From the NCBI GenBank assembly GCA_027919835.1, contig JANVFP010000006.1:1054001-1118000 (forward strand): a DNA stretch of 64,000 nucleotides. The letters are read 5' to 3'. A program made the position numbers and the translations under genes. Positions 43,401 to 52,885 of this stretch are shown one piece after another; position 1 is the stretch's first letter; each line of letters begins with the position of its first letter. This DNA is from Lentinula raphanica (Eukaryota > Basidiomycota > Agaricomycetes > Agaricales > Omphalotaceae). The notes beneath the pieces are model-generated. The model was given only the letters and a program-made list of their open reading frames with translations. It was not told where the DNA came from and did no database searches.

Positions 43401-43735
43401 AACTTATACTAGGTCCGTATAGCAGCTGACGTTGCTAAAATCACCACCGTAGAAAGTTGGGTAGTGCTCATCCAGGAATCCAGTGGCATCTTCAGTTTGA
43501 CGACGGGAATGTGCGGTATGCTTTTTCGCGAGCTCGTTAGTATCAATTGCCGACTGCGAAACTAATGTTAGATGTCCCGATTCTATTCACAGGTAGTAAG
43601 ATACACATGCCTGAGAGTGTCCAGCAAAAGGCGAGCTATACGCTAGATTTCTATCCAGCAGATTGACATTGGCCTTGCAAGATGCAAAGTAGTTGATGAG
43701 AGGCAAGATCAGTACAAGGAGAAATAAGCTGTATA
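40485..43735 (-). CDS. PhoD-type alkaline phosphatase / phosphodiesterase, probably secreted (5' end disturbed)
   Basis: A metallophosphoesterase of the PhoD family, likely extracellular or wall-bound, releasing phosphate from esters. The first recognisable exon begins with a hydrophobic signal segment (LFLLVLILPLINYFASC) but no ATG. Later exons give YGGDFSNVSCYT, HSVASGDPFNTSVLLWTRA, SYDVDWTLKVEATNLTPD, HLGDY then IYESLGNG, YHEWLPIRQVTVDDKLRIW, TVLSGDSHANW-like NNTIVLSGDSHANW, and GVEFAGTAVTSGSSFG, which are diagnostic blocks in the expected order. It is split by more than ten introns, including two apparent GC-AG introns and an 8-nt microexon. Exact exon ends between 42240 and 42450 are uncertain. 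The presumed first exon is separated from the rest by the TIR element at 43749-45020. Confidence 0.82.
43270..43277 (-). other. 8-nt microexon of the PhoD gene
   Basis: The bases between a CTCAG acceptor and a GTAAGT donor read TGGCTAGT on the minus strand. Joining them between the flanking exons restores the conserved HSVASGDP block in frame. Without them the block is broken. Confidence 0.75.
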
Positions 43736-43748
43736 ATAATTAAACAAC

Positions 43749-43787
43749 TATGGCCATGGCCACCATCCATTTAAACATGTTTAAACC
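43749..43787 (+). repeat. left terminal inverted repeat
   Basis: Begins TATGGCCATGGCCACC and continues through two TTTAAAC motifs. It matches the reverse complement of 44982-45020 except for a small gap and one substitution. Confidence 0.85.
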
Positions 43788-44981
43788 ATTCTAACCCCCC
43801 AGAGAATGGGCATCAAACCTGTGCTCAGTTCCTATAATGTACATGTTTGTTGATCAAATGGACTTTTGAACAATATACATGCTGATTAAACAGGATGATT
43901 TGCTTAAACAAGATTTCATGTTTAAATGGAACTGATATTCCAAAAAGAATGCTTTAAACAACATAGACTAGGATTAAACAGGAGTTTTAAACATAGCAAC
44001 ATGTTTAAAGTAGACGATGTGTTTAAACAAGCCAATCTCGAAACAACCAAGTAAGAGACATGAGGCCTGAGGACACACCTTCACCAGTTCTTTCCTCCTC
44101 TCTACAGTGTACACCATTCCATAAACCAATACTTCTGCTAGCATTTGTGTGAATGTGAGTCATGGTCATGCAATGTAAGAGGAGGAACAATGTACATACC
44201 TAGAACCCATGTACACTGTGGACTATTGCTCCAGTAGTATTGCTGCATTGGTGGTGGTGGTATCGAAAAGAGAGAAGATATGATTCCCACGGATCAAGTG
44301 GGTCTCTGACAAAGCCGCCGAGTACCTTCCTTTTACAGTTGTTTCTGCTCTGACCCGCGGGTTGAGGTTGCCGCCCATGACCGTGGGATTCGAAATTTGT
44401 TTCTCTTCGACACCACCATGGTCCACCACCAACGCTGCTACACTACAGGACCGATAAGTTCACAGCATACAGGATTCAGGTGTGCTCTACATGTTTTCTC
44501 AATAACTAGCCTCTGATGCTCATTGCTCCATTACACAAACACTGGCAGGCAGCAGGACTATGGTCAATGTGTGCTCTATGTAGTGACCATTTTATTCAAT
44601 GCTCTATTTCTCGCGCGGTTCTCAGGCAACAAGACCCAACTTCAAGCAATTCCCTTTTCTGAACTCAGGCGAGATGGATGCACTTAGACCCTTGTGGTAT
44701 GTGATTTTACACTTGTTGTTCAACCGGGTTTCTGACTTCAATTCTCTGCGGCCTGTCTCATTGATACTTCATGGTGTCTTCCAATTCTTTGGTTTTGCTG
44801 AAACCTGTTGCCTCATGTGAATTTTCCGTCTTGTTTAAATCACTCATTATCCATCCTGTTTAAACCTTTTGTCCTGTTTAAACATCCATGTTGTTTAAAA
44901 ATTTTATCTCATTTAAACAATCTTTCATGTTTAATCACTGGTATGTTTAAATAACACAATACTATATCCATAAATTGGTGA

Positions 44982-45020
44982 GGTTTAAACGTGTTTAAAT
45001 GATTGGTGGCCATGGCCATA
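44982..45020 (-). repeat. right terminal inverted repeat
   Basis: Reverse complement begins TATGGCCATGGCCACC, as in the left end. Confidence 0.85.
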
Positions 45021-46097
45021 CTTGTTTAAGTGAAACTCATACTGTTACAGGTACAAGCAGATACATCTTGTGCTTTTGGCACGTTCAGAAAGCCAGATCT
45101 CGCTTCACCAAGCTTACCAGCTTTTATAGAAGAACCAAAAGGTGCGTCACAAATTGTTATTTACGCAATACGTCCCCCGAAAGATGCACAAACTGGCTTA
45201 ACCATCGCGTCCCATGACGTTGGACGATGCACGTTCGTGAGCGTAGGTTATGATACGCTGGAGAACTTTTGGCGGGATGGGCTAGCGGCACGAGTGCAAC
45301 TGTGTACTAGGGGCCGCCACCTGCCACTTGCCTGAGAAACCTGGAGGTCGAACTTCAAGGAAAGTTTGATTGGCCGATAGAAGCACTGTGCGTGCAGCAG
45401 CATCGCGGTCACTAATGTTATTGAGCCCTTGGATTTGTTGTTCTATTGTTTTGAAGATGGCAAAAACAATCATGGAGATATGATATTCGAATTCGTGGTT
45501 GTAAAGGAAAGAAAGGTTGAGTCGGGGTTGAGTCGAGTTACGGTGAAAGCCAAATATGATTCCCACGGTCAGAATTCTTTCCGTCCCATTTGTTTCCTTG
45601 AAATTCCACTGGCAATCTCTTTCTAAGAACATCCTTGGATCACTCAAGCTCAAGACCCTCTTGAAACACCTGTGAGATACTTTAACGTTTCAACATCCGC
45701 ATGGCCCATCAATATTTTTGATATAGCTTCGACAATTGCATCGAAGTAGAATTATGCCACATTGATGTGCAAACCTTCAACAATCGGATTCGGAGCCGTT
45801 ATCTGGTCTTTATGGATTGATGGTTAGCGCGTGCAGTTGCAGTCGAACTTCTTAAGAGTTCAGAGAACACAATTTGCTGACGGTGTCCACGTGCAGGTTC
45901 ATTGAATTCGTCCATTGAATTCTCCTCTTACCGCAAAGGTTTGACGAGCGACTAAGACGCATCGTCGAGGTTTCTCACAACAACGAGCCGAATCTCCGTG
46001 ATCTGTCCGTTTTGTTCGTAAACGCGCATGTCATGTAAGTAGCCTGAAATACCATCAAATCACCTTCCTTCCTTGCCCCATCCTTTCTCGTTCCGGT
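45021..46097. other. unexplained region with two overlapping open frames
   Basis: Between the TIR element and the zinc-cluster gene. A plus-strand frame at 45030-45335 (ASQIVIYAIRPPKDAQTGLT) and a minus-strand frame at 45282-45653 (EVRPPGFSGKWQVAAP) both look protein-like but match no family I know. The region should also contain the promoter of the zinc-cluster gene and possibly a displaced first exon of PhoD. I could not identify that exon. Confidence 0.3.
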
Positions 46098-48921
46098 TTG
46101 CACGAAGTCATGAAGTCTGAGCATAGCTCTGTAGAAATCCCTCCAATATCCCAGCCCTCGATGTCACGCTCAACATCCAAATCGATGGAGACCGACTCTT
46201 TTCGATTCCGACCCACGGAAGATGATGATAGTGACGATGAAGTATCGAGAACTCAGAGCAGGAGGAAATCATCATACATCACAAAATCGTACGTGGTTGT
46301 CCTGTATTACGGTTTAACACTTCAATAACATGAGCTTAACAGTTCTGGAGCTTGTGTACATTGCAAATCACTCAAAGTTTGTATGAAGCATGTTAATCGA
46401 TGCTCTCAAACTTACCCTTCGTAGGTTAGATGCGAGTTCGGTCCAGGGGAGAATGCATGCCGGCGGTGTCAGGCAGGAAATATTCTCTGTCAATCTCGTT
46501 CTCGGAAGAAACGTAAAGCTGCCCCGTAAGTCGAAAGCACTAGGATTCGGTTGGTGCTGAAATCTTCTTCTAGAACACATGAAGATTTACAAGAGCGCGC
46601 ACATTCCCAAGACTGCCAGATACAATCATTATTACTACAATTTGACCAGTTGAGAACTGAAAAGAAAATTCAAACCTTCATATCGCATGCTTTATCTGGG
46701 GAATATGATACTAGTACTAGCTTCCACAAATGTGAGTTCTCCACAATAATGGATGCCTCAGTGACTGATTGTGCAGACATACAATCGAGAGGCGCAGCAG
46801 AGCATTCTCCTGAGCTGGCCGTCGTGTCTTACTTCTCTCCAGGTTTGTTTTCATAGCCGTGAGATTGGAAACCTACTGAACGATACTAGAACGCACGTTG
46901 TCGATTCTTTCACCTCCCGATATCGTCAAGCATTGCTGTTTATATCCGGATGATATCACAGATTTGTTCACAATGTGCGTACTCAACCAGGATTATCTCA
47001 TGCATGCATTGGCCTTATTGCTCTGCCTTCTCAAGATTCTTCGACAGAATTAATGCGAGTAGTATTCATTATCCGTAGTTTTCACATCTTAGCTCAATGT
47101 ACGATATCTAGCCATTTTTCTCAATATTGGATCCCGAGTTACACACACCCCAGAAGCTCATCTGGACGTGCCCCTTCCTTTTCACAGTCAGTAAGTATCA
47201 TCCAGACGATTCTTGCTCACACTACTAACTACTACATCCTATAGTCTGCGCAACAGCTTTACGATACTGTCCCGACAAGGCCAGCTTGTATTCTCTAGCT
47301 AGAGACTTTGCTCGAGATGCCGCTGGCAATGCCCTGACTTATGGCGCAAAGAAGATAGACATTTGTCAAGCCTACCTTCTCCTTGGTGTTTATCCATCTC
47401 CGAAAAAGAGATGGGCAGAAGACAGAAGTTGGTTGTTTATGGGCGTCGCAATCAGGTAACTCGGGCAGGCAGTGCGATTCGAGACTATGTTCATCTTTCC
47501 TTTTGCAGAATGGCATTAGAACTTGAACTCCATTTACCGCCACCATCTGATTGCGACGAGCGGGAGGCATTGAATAGGACGAGGACCTGGTTGAATTGCT
47601 ATTGCGTAGACGGGTCGCATGCAATTCAATTTGGGAAGATGCCTATGCTTCGCCTCGATGATTACATGGCTCGCACATCTCAAGACTGGTATCGATCATC
47701 ACCCATGAATACGCCTTATGATGTCCATCTTGTCGCGTATGTACAGATACTCATTATCATGGCCAAATGGAGGTCTGTCGTACAACGAGAAAGTAATTCG
47801 CAAGATGTGATTGCTCCTTTCGTCTATTCGTTCTAGCACTAAACGAGTTAGCAGGGTCTCGACGTCGTGCAATTCGCGATCGAAACTGAAAGACAGATCA
47901 CGAAGGAGTGGTCTCTTTGGTTTGGTCGATATGAAGAAGAATACGTTCGCAATCGTGAGGATATTCAACAACATCTACCTACAATGCTCGAGTCTAATGG
48001 TTTGTGTAGCCTTTCTGCTCTGTTACTATCGTGCCAATACGACGGAAATGTAAGGATTTGACGTTCAGTAACTTACTCTTCTATCTTTGACCAATGAAAC
48101 AGGATAACAGCGTATCTCAGACTTGTCGTTCTAGCCACCGGTTTTCAAGACGCCTTCAAATCAGGCCTTTCTCGCGATTCAGGCATCCTCAAAAGGTCAA
48201 TAGACGCCGCAAGGACTGTGATTCAAATCATGGTGGAACGTTTGTACCCCACAGGACACCTCAAATATGCAATGGAAGCGAATTTCTTGTATGTCTCCTT
48301 TTCTGCGGCGTATCTATTGAACGTATGTGTCACGTATAGCTCAAGTCTGAAAAGCCTCTAACTTTATCTTAGCTTCTACGTCCCAAACTTCTGCCTCTTC
48401 TAGACGAACATACACATGAAGAAATCATTCTGACTGTGGAACGTCTGATAAGTGTTCTAGGATCCGAAGATGTCGCATTGGATGGAAGGCACACTCCTGC
48501 TCTCTATTCTCGGTTTTTGGTCAATCTCCTGAACAAGTACAATGCACGGCCTAAGAGGAGGTCTGAAACACCTCCAGGTGACATCAGATTCCAGCCTCAA
48601 TTCAACGAAGACCGACATCCGTCACCACCGGGTTGGCCAGACATACAAGCAGTTCCTTCAACAAATGCCACCACACTGTCTGGTTACGTTGGACCAGGCC
48701 TTGTTTATCAAGAAGCCGGTGATGCCGATATGGACTTCAGCCTTGGACATTTTGGTATGTTCATGTTTAGTTGACATGTTCAGTTCCAACTTTTTGATTT
48801 TAACCAATTGCCAGTTCGAACCGTGGCTGACCTTCCCGGTAGTCGGTATCAGTACAACAACACAGATTCGACAATGTGGAATGATCAATGGGGTGGGTGG
48901 ACGTCACAGCTCAAGTGGTAA
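46098..48921 (+). CDS. Zn(II)2Cys6 transcription factor
   Basis: A nuclear DNA-binding regulator. The cluster reads C-x2-C-x6-C-x8-C-x2-C-x6-C (ACVHCKSLK, then VRCEFGPGENACRRCQ and C in NILC) and is cut by an intron after KSLK. A basic stretch SRKKRKAAP follows. The middle region matches the fungal-specific regulatory domain (RWAEDRSWLFMGVAIRMALE, LNRTRTWLNCYCVDGSHAIQF, DWYRSSPMNTPYDVHL). The last splice, GTATGT...TGCCAG around 48752-48814, gives the ending WGGWTSQLKW with TAA at 48919-48921. The architecture resembles Leu3/priB-like regulators; the regulated genes cannot be inferred. The start is MHEVMKSEH at 46098; 46110 is an alternative start. The next stretch to about 49240 appears to be 3' flank. 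Confidence 0.85.
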
Positions 48922-49239
48922 TTGCTGTCAAGGTGTTGATTATAACTTTGAGGTCGATAATGCAGTTAAAGATAATGTTCAAATCAAAGTCATTTCATGT
49001 ACTTCCCTCCTTCCCGAGATGGAAAACTCGGTCCGCTCCGAGATAAGTTTTTCCATCTGGCGTTCAATAACCAGTAAGGCCGACCAGCGGCAGAGCCCGC
49101 TACCCGACTTCGGTTTGATTGTCACCTATTCGAAACATACAAAAGTCGCTTTATATAAGATTTACAAAATATTCAGAGACACAAATTACAGAGAGTATGG
49201 TCTATTCAATGAGATATACTTCATGCACCACTAGATAGT

Positions 49240-49562
49240 ATTTCTGACATGAATGTTTTCAGTGGATTTGAGAGAAGAACATATAGGTTGTACACACACA
49301 TTGGTAGATACCTGACAGATTATCCCCAATCACAATTTCTTGCAGTAACAGAGGCAAGTGTATAGTGGAATGTAGAGGAGGATTTCGGACTACCTTCAGA
49401 GCGCGCCATAATTAGGGATGACAGCGCCTATAGAAAGTATTCATTATTCAGAGTAGAGAGTACCGTAAGGAGGACGGACCACTTACCTAGGACCCACCAC
49501 ATACAATATATTGCCTCTCTTATAAACTACACTTGCCATACATCTGGAGCCCACTGCAAAAC
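49240..49562 (+). mobile_element. left half of a degraded LTR retroelement (probable LTR remnant and primer-binding site)
   Basis: Ends with TGGAGCCCACTGC at 49545-49557, nearly the same as the primer-binding site of the gypsy element at 58581 (TGGAGCCCACCGC). A gag relic of the plus-strand orientation resumes on the other side of the nested copia element (55105 onward). I infer that this stretch is the relic's 5' LTR end plus PBS. The LTR start cannot be fixed. Confidence 0.5.
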
Positions 49563-49794
49563 TATTGAAAGTAGACACAAATATATTCTGGTACGAAGCA
49601 AGACACGTTTAGTTACTATACATCGAAGAGAGAGAAAGGGACGATATACCTGGTACGAAGCAAGACACGTTAAGGGGCTTGCTTCGTCCCAGTGGAACAA
49701 TACAGAATGATTTAGTAAGCAGAGATAAGCCATAAGATAATGATAAGATAAAAGTAACACTATGAGAACGAAGATGAAGAGTCACCATTCAACA
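49563..49794 (-). repeat. copia 3' LTR (232 bp, rearranged)
   Basis: On the minus strand begins TGTTGAATGGTGACTC and ends TACTTTCAATA. It is about 36 bp longer than the other LTR because of a duplicated segment (CTGGTACGAAGCAAGACACG occurs twice) and a short inverted piece. Confidence 0.9.
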
Positions 49795-50380
49795 CCCCCC
49801 CTTGACTCGCATCGAGATTGAGTAGTTTGACCCATCGTGCATGAAGTGTTCGATGAAGAGGTTTGGTGAAAAGATCCGCTATGTTCTCCTTGTTCGATAC
49901 ATATATGATATTGATTTGATGTTTCGCCACGCAGTCCCTAATGAAGTGTTCACGTATGGAGATATGCTTCATTTTGCTGTGAGCATGCGGGTCATGAGTA
50001 CAAGCTATGGTGCCTTGGTTGTCGCAGAAGATTGTTGTGGGAGATTTCTGAGGAAAACCTAATTCAGTGAAGAAGTTTCGGAACCACAGTACCTCCCTCG
50101 CGCAATGGGTTGACGCCAGGTATTCGGCTTCGCATGATGATAGAGCAATGACGGTTTGTTGTTTCGAACTCCAAGATAGTGGCGAGTCTCCCAGGAGAAT
50201 TAGGAATCCAGAAATCGACTTTCGGGATTCTCCCATACCCCAGTCAGAATCCGTTAACGCTCGAAACATCGGATACATGACATTTGTCGAGCCTAGGTGT
50301 ATACCATAACTTTGGGTTCCTTTCAGATAGCGAAGTAGATGTTTTGCTGCTGCAATATGGTCTGGACCGTAGGACGCCAT
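49760..50380 (-). CDS. copia pol, RNase H part
   Basis: Encodes the RNase H domain: LTDSDWGMGES, KQQTVIALSSCEAEYLAST, FCDNQGTIA, then the usual copia ending with VSNKENIADLFTKPL. It is in the same frame as the RT segment upstream and is separated from it by one TGA at 50384-50386. The ending runs into the 3' LTR (NGDSSSSFS). Confidence 0.88.
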   Translation of the reverse strand: MASYGPDHIAAAKHLLRYLKGTQSYGIHLGSTNVMYPMFRALTDSDWGMGESRKSISGFLILLGDSPLSWSSKQQTVIALSSCEAEYLASTHCAREVLWFRNFFTELGFPQKSPTTIFCDNQGTIACTHDPHAHSKMKHISIREHFIRDCVAKHQINIIYVSNKENIADLFTKPLHRTLHARWVKLLNLDASQGGVLNGDSSSSFS

Positions 50381-50383
50381 GAA

Positions 50384-51686
50384 TCAAGCTAGTTCTCGTA
50401 CTGTATACGCGATGTCCGGTCTAGAGCACGTACACAAGTACATGCATTTGCCGACTATCGTTCGATATGGGAAGTCTTGTACTCTCTTGGTTTCTTCCTT
50501 CGAAAGGATAGAGTTGAGAGGGTTTAGGCGTTTTCCGGGATCCATGGGTGTCGTGACCAAATTACAGTTTTCATACCCAAATTCGCGCAGTATGGAATGA
50601 GTATACGATTGTTGGCTGATCCTGATGGTACGATTTGGTCTATCGCGTTCGATACTGCATCCCAGGTGAAAAGTAGGTGATCCGTTGTCGGTGATTTCGA
50701 ACAGAGAACTGAGTTCGTTGATGACAGAGTTGGATTCGGAGATGGAGTTTGACGCAATGAGCATATCATCCACGCTAGTCGTGATATATGAACGATTTCC
50801 TTCTGCTGTAGATCTGAGGTAAACACTCCAGTCCGATTCTGTTCGTCTGAAACCTATGGATTCGAGTTTTGAGTTCAGTTCCAGATACCACTGTTGACCT
50901 GATTGTTTTAAACCATATAGACCTTTCCGCAAACGCCAATAGCCCGTTCCGACAACGGAGGGCTGACACATATAGATTTCTTCGTCTAAGGGTCCATTTA
51001 GGAAGGCTGTTTTGACGTCAATCTGTTGCAATTCCATATCGTGCTCGGCAGCTAGAGCGAGAATGGTACGCATGGATTCCCAACGTGCGACGGGAGCAAA
51101 GGTGTAGGTAAAATCTTGGCCAGGAATTTGAGTAAAGCCTTTCGCAACGAGCCTCGCTTTGAATCGCGATATGAGACCATCTCGATCCCGTTTGATGTGT
51201 AACACCCATTTCGAGTCAACTGCTTTTCTTCCTGGAGGAAGTCGATCAACCTCTTCATATACACCCTTTTGCTGAAGTGATTCGAGTTCCTCATATATCG
51301 CAGCTAACCAATACGACCAGTAATTCGAGATTTTAGCTTCTTCAACCGAACCAGGATCTTTCGCTTCTGGGTCATCTATGGGTTCCGTTAAAGCGGCTCC
51401 AGCATAAGCGGCTCCAGCATAGATCATATCAGCTTCGATAAGCTTTTGAGCCAGTTCTGCAAGTTCTGCTTGGTTACACTCGACTTCAAGTTCTTCTTCT
51501 GATTCGGTCTCGAGGATACTGAGAAGGATTTCTACCCCCCCCTTTTCCACGGTGGTCGAAGCAGAAGTTTCGTGAACGATATAACGTGCAGGTAATCTGC
51601 GAACACGAGGAGCTTTTCGCGTCGCGATTGATTCGTTTTGGTCTGATGGTTCTCGCATGACAATATCTCTGGAAGAACTGGAAGCA
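50384..51686 (-). CDS. copia pol, reverse transcriptase exon
   Basis: Starts after the second intron-like segment. RT landmarks: KWVLHIKRDRDGLISRFKAR, RLVAKGFTQIPGQDF, the catalytic IDVKTAFLNG, LRKGLYGLKQSGQQW, and SVDDMLIAS where most copia RTs have YVDDM. It ends at a TGA where the reading frame would otherwise continue into RNase H. The tyrosine-to-serine change just before the VDD pair may mark an inactive copy. Confidence 0.88.
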
Positions 51687-51738
51687 CTGGAAGATTTTCA
51701 TTTGAGATTCATTATAATGTATTCAAATATGCGCTTAC
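51687..51738 (-). other. intron-like segment 2 in copia pol (52 nt)
   Basis: Bounded by GTAAGC and TTCCAG, with stop codons inside. Removing it joins a GC|T codon in frame (TKPA to ASSSSRDIVM). Confidence 0.7.
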
Positions 51739-51843
51739 GCTGGTTTGGTATGAAGTTCGTTTGAAGTTCGTAATGGATTCGCAAAAGGATTCGGTGGTGA
51801 CACGGGAGGATTCGCAGGGTTCAACGACAAATTCGATTTGATT
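51739..51843 (-). CDS. copia pol, 105-nt internal exon between integrase and RT
   Basis: Open in the frame required by both flanking splice junctions and composed of Pro/Asn/Ser residues (NPANPPVSPPNPFANP), the usual spacer composition between copia integrase and RT. It has no start codon of its own. Confidence 0.7.
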
Positions 51844-51899
51844 CTGTTTTCAAAGATTCGTTAAGTATAACATAATTGAGACAATGAGTCGTTACTCAC
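51844..51899 (-). other. intron-like segment 1 in copia pol (56 nt)
   Basis: Bounded by GTGAGT and AAACAG, with a CTTAAC branch-point-like motif near the 3' end. It contains the stop that ends the integrase frame. Removing it joins CA|A in frame. Confidence 0.72.
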
Positions 51900-52879
51900 T
51901 GCTCTAGAGGATTCGTTTGTGATTCAATTTGTATAGAAATTCGTTGGTCAGGATCTTGGAAACGTTTTTCCAATTCGAATGGGATGTCATCCCACAAAAA
52001 TTCGGAAGGAGGAGGAGTGAGTAGTTCGACTGGAAATCCGTGGAAATCCACGTCTCGTCGTGGTCGAATAGACTTTGAATGTGGAAAGTATATGAGATAT
52101 CCCTTGGCATCCCTGGCATATCCAACGAATCGACCCTCTTCTCCTCGTTCTACAGCTTTATTCAAAGAATCCGAGTTCGTCTTTCGAGCAGTTACAAGCG
52201 CACCAAAAGGGCGCAAATGGGAAAGGTTGGCACGCTTCCGTAGCCAACGCTCGAATGGTGTAACGTCGCGAGGTAGAGCAGAATGGGGGACTCGATTCTT
52301 GATATGTGCTGCTGCTTGTGTTGAGAGAGGCCAGAACCAGTGTGATAATTTTCCATCTACTAGCATAGCTCTAGACATGTACTCAAGTGTTTGGATAGTT
52401 CTTTCAGCAACTCCGTTTTGTTGTGAAGCATCTGGAATAGTCCGTTCGAAGGTGATCCCGTTCTGTTTACAGTATTCTTCGAACTTCCCGAATACCAGTT
52501 CTGATGCGTTGTCGATTCGCAGAATTGCTAGCTCGTAACCTAGATATTTTTCTGCCGCCAGTCGAAACTCGATGAAGCACTCCAAAGCGTCGGATTTGTG
52601 TTTGAGAAAATAGATGATGATGAACCGAGAGTAGTTGTCCACAAAAATAATGAAATATCGAAAGTTGCCGTATCCGAGAGGAAGAGGACCACAGATGTCA
52701 CAATGAACTCGGAAAAGAGGTCGATCTGCTCGAGTATAAGAGTGTTTGGGAAAAGGAAGACGTTTGATATTAGCAAGTGCGCAGATTCGACAGTGCTTGA
52801 CTTCTACACTGTCGACGGGAAGGCCAGTGGTCGCACTCTTGAGGCCTTTTACGTCTATATGCCCCATTAGACGGTGGTA
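51900..52879 (-). CDS. copia pol, integrase part
   Basis: A GAG-pre-integrase zinc site (HRLMGHIDVKG; CRICALANI) and the integrase core with DDE residues in VHCDICGPLP, LRIDNASELVFG and QQNGVAERTIQTLEYM. The conserved GHI block begins upstream of the only ATG (52867), so the protein is probably reached by frameshift from the protease frame. It ends at the donor of intron-like segment 1. Confidence 0.88.
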
Positions 52880-52885
52880 AAACCC
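52852..52885 (-). promoter_or_regulatory. predicted -1 ribosomal frameshift signal, copia protease/integrase junction
   Basis: On the minus strand: heptamer GGGTTTT (52885-52879) in frame as G_GGT_TTT, spacer ACCAC, then stem CGTCTA (52873-52868) pairing perfectly with TAGACG (52857-52852). An inner ATG/CAT pair leaves a GGG loop. The 0-frame stop TAA at 52869-52867 lies in the stem. Confidence 0.6.

Larger units (their letters stand above)
43749..45020. mobile_element. non-autonomous DNA transposon with terminal inverted repeats (about 1.27 kb)
   Basis: Both ends start TATGGCCATGGCCACCA in inverted orientation; about 38 bp per end match with few differences (43749-43787 and 44982-45020). 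A TA at each edge could be a Tc1/mariner-like target duplication. Inside each end lies an array of TTTAAAC-like repeats: about ten from 43770 to 44036 and about nine from 44833 to 45000, oriented as mirror images. The middle (44040-44820) lacks them and encodes no transposase; the one frame of note (44223-44432, minus) has no recognisable domain. Symmetric subterminal repeats are typical transposase-binding arrays of hAT, Mutator and CACTA-like elements. It lies 13 bp from the first recognisable PhoD exon. Confidence 0.8.

Noticed and set aside
48922..49234. Extension of the zinc-cluster gene beyond 48921 in another frame
   Set aside because: The spliced frame ends cleanly at TAA 48919-48921 after WGGWTSQLKW; the other frame has no domain support.
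51984..52538. 184-codon plus-strand frame in the copia region
   Set aside because: Shadow of the integrase on the minus strand, which has the DDE motifs.
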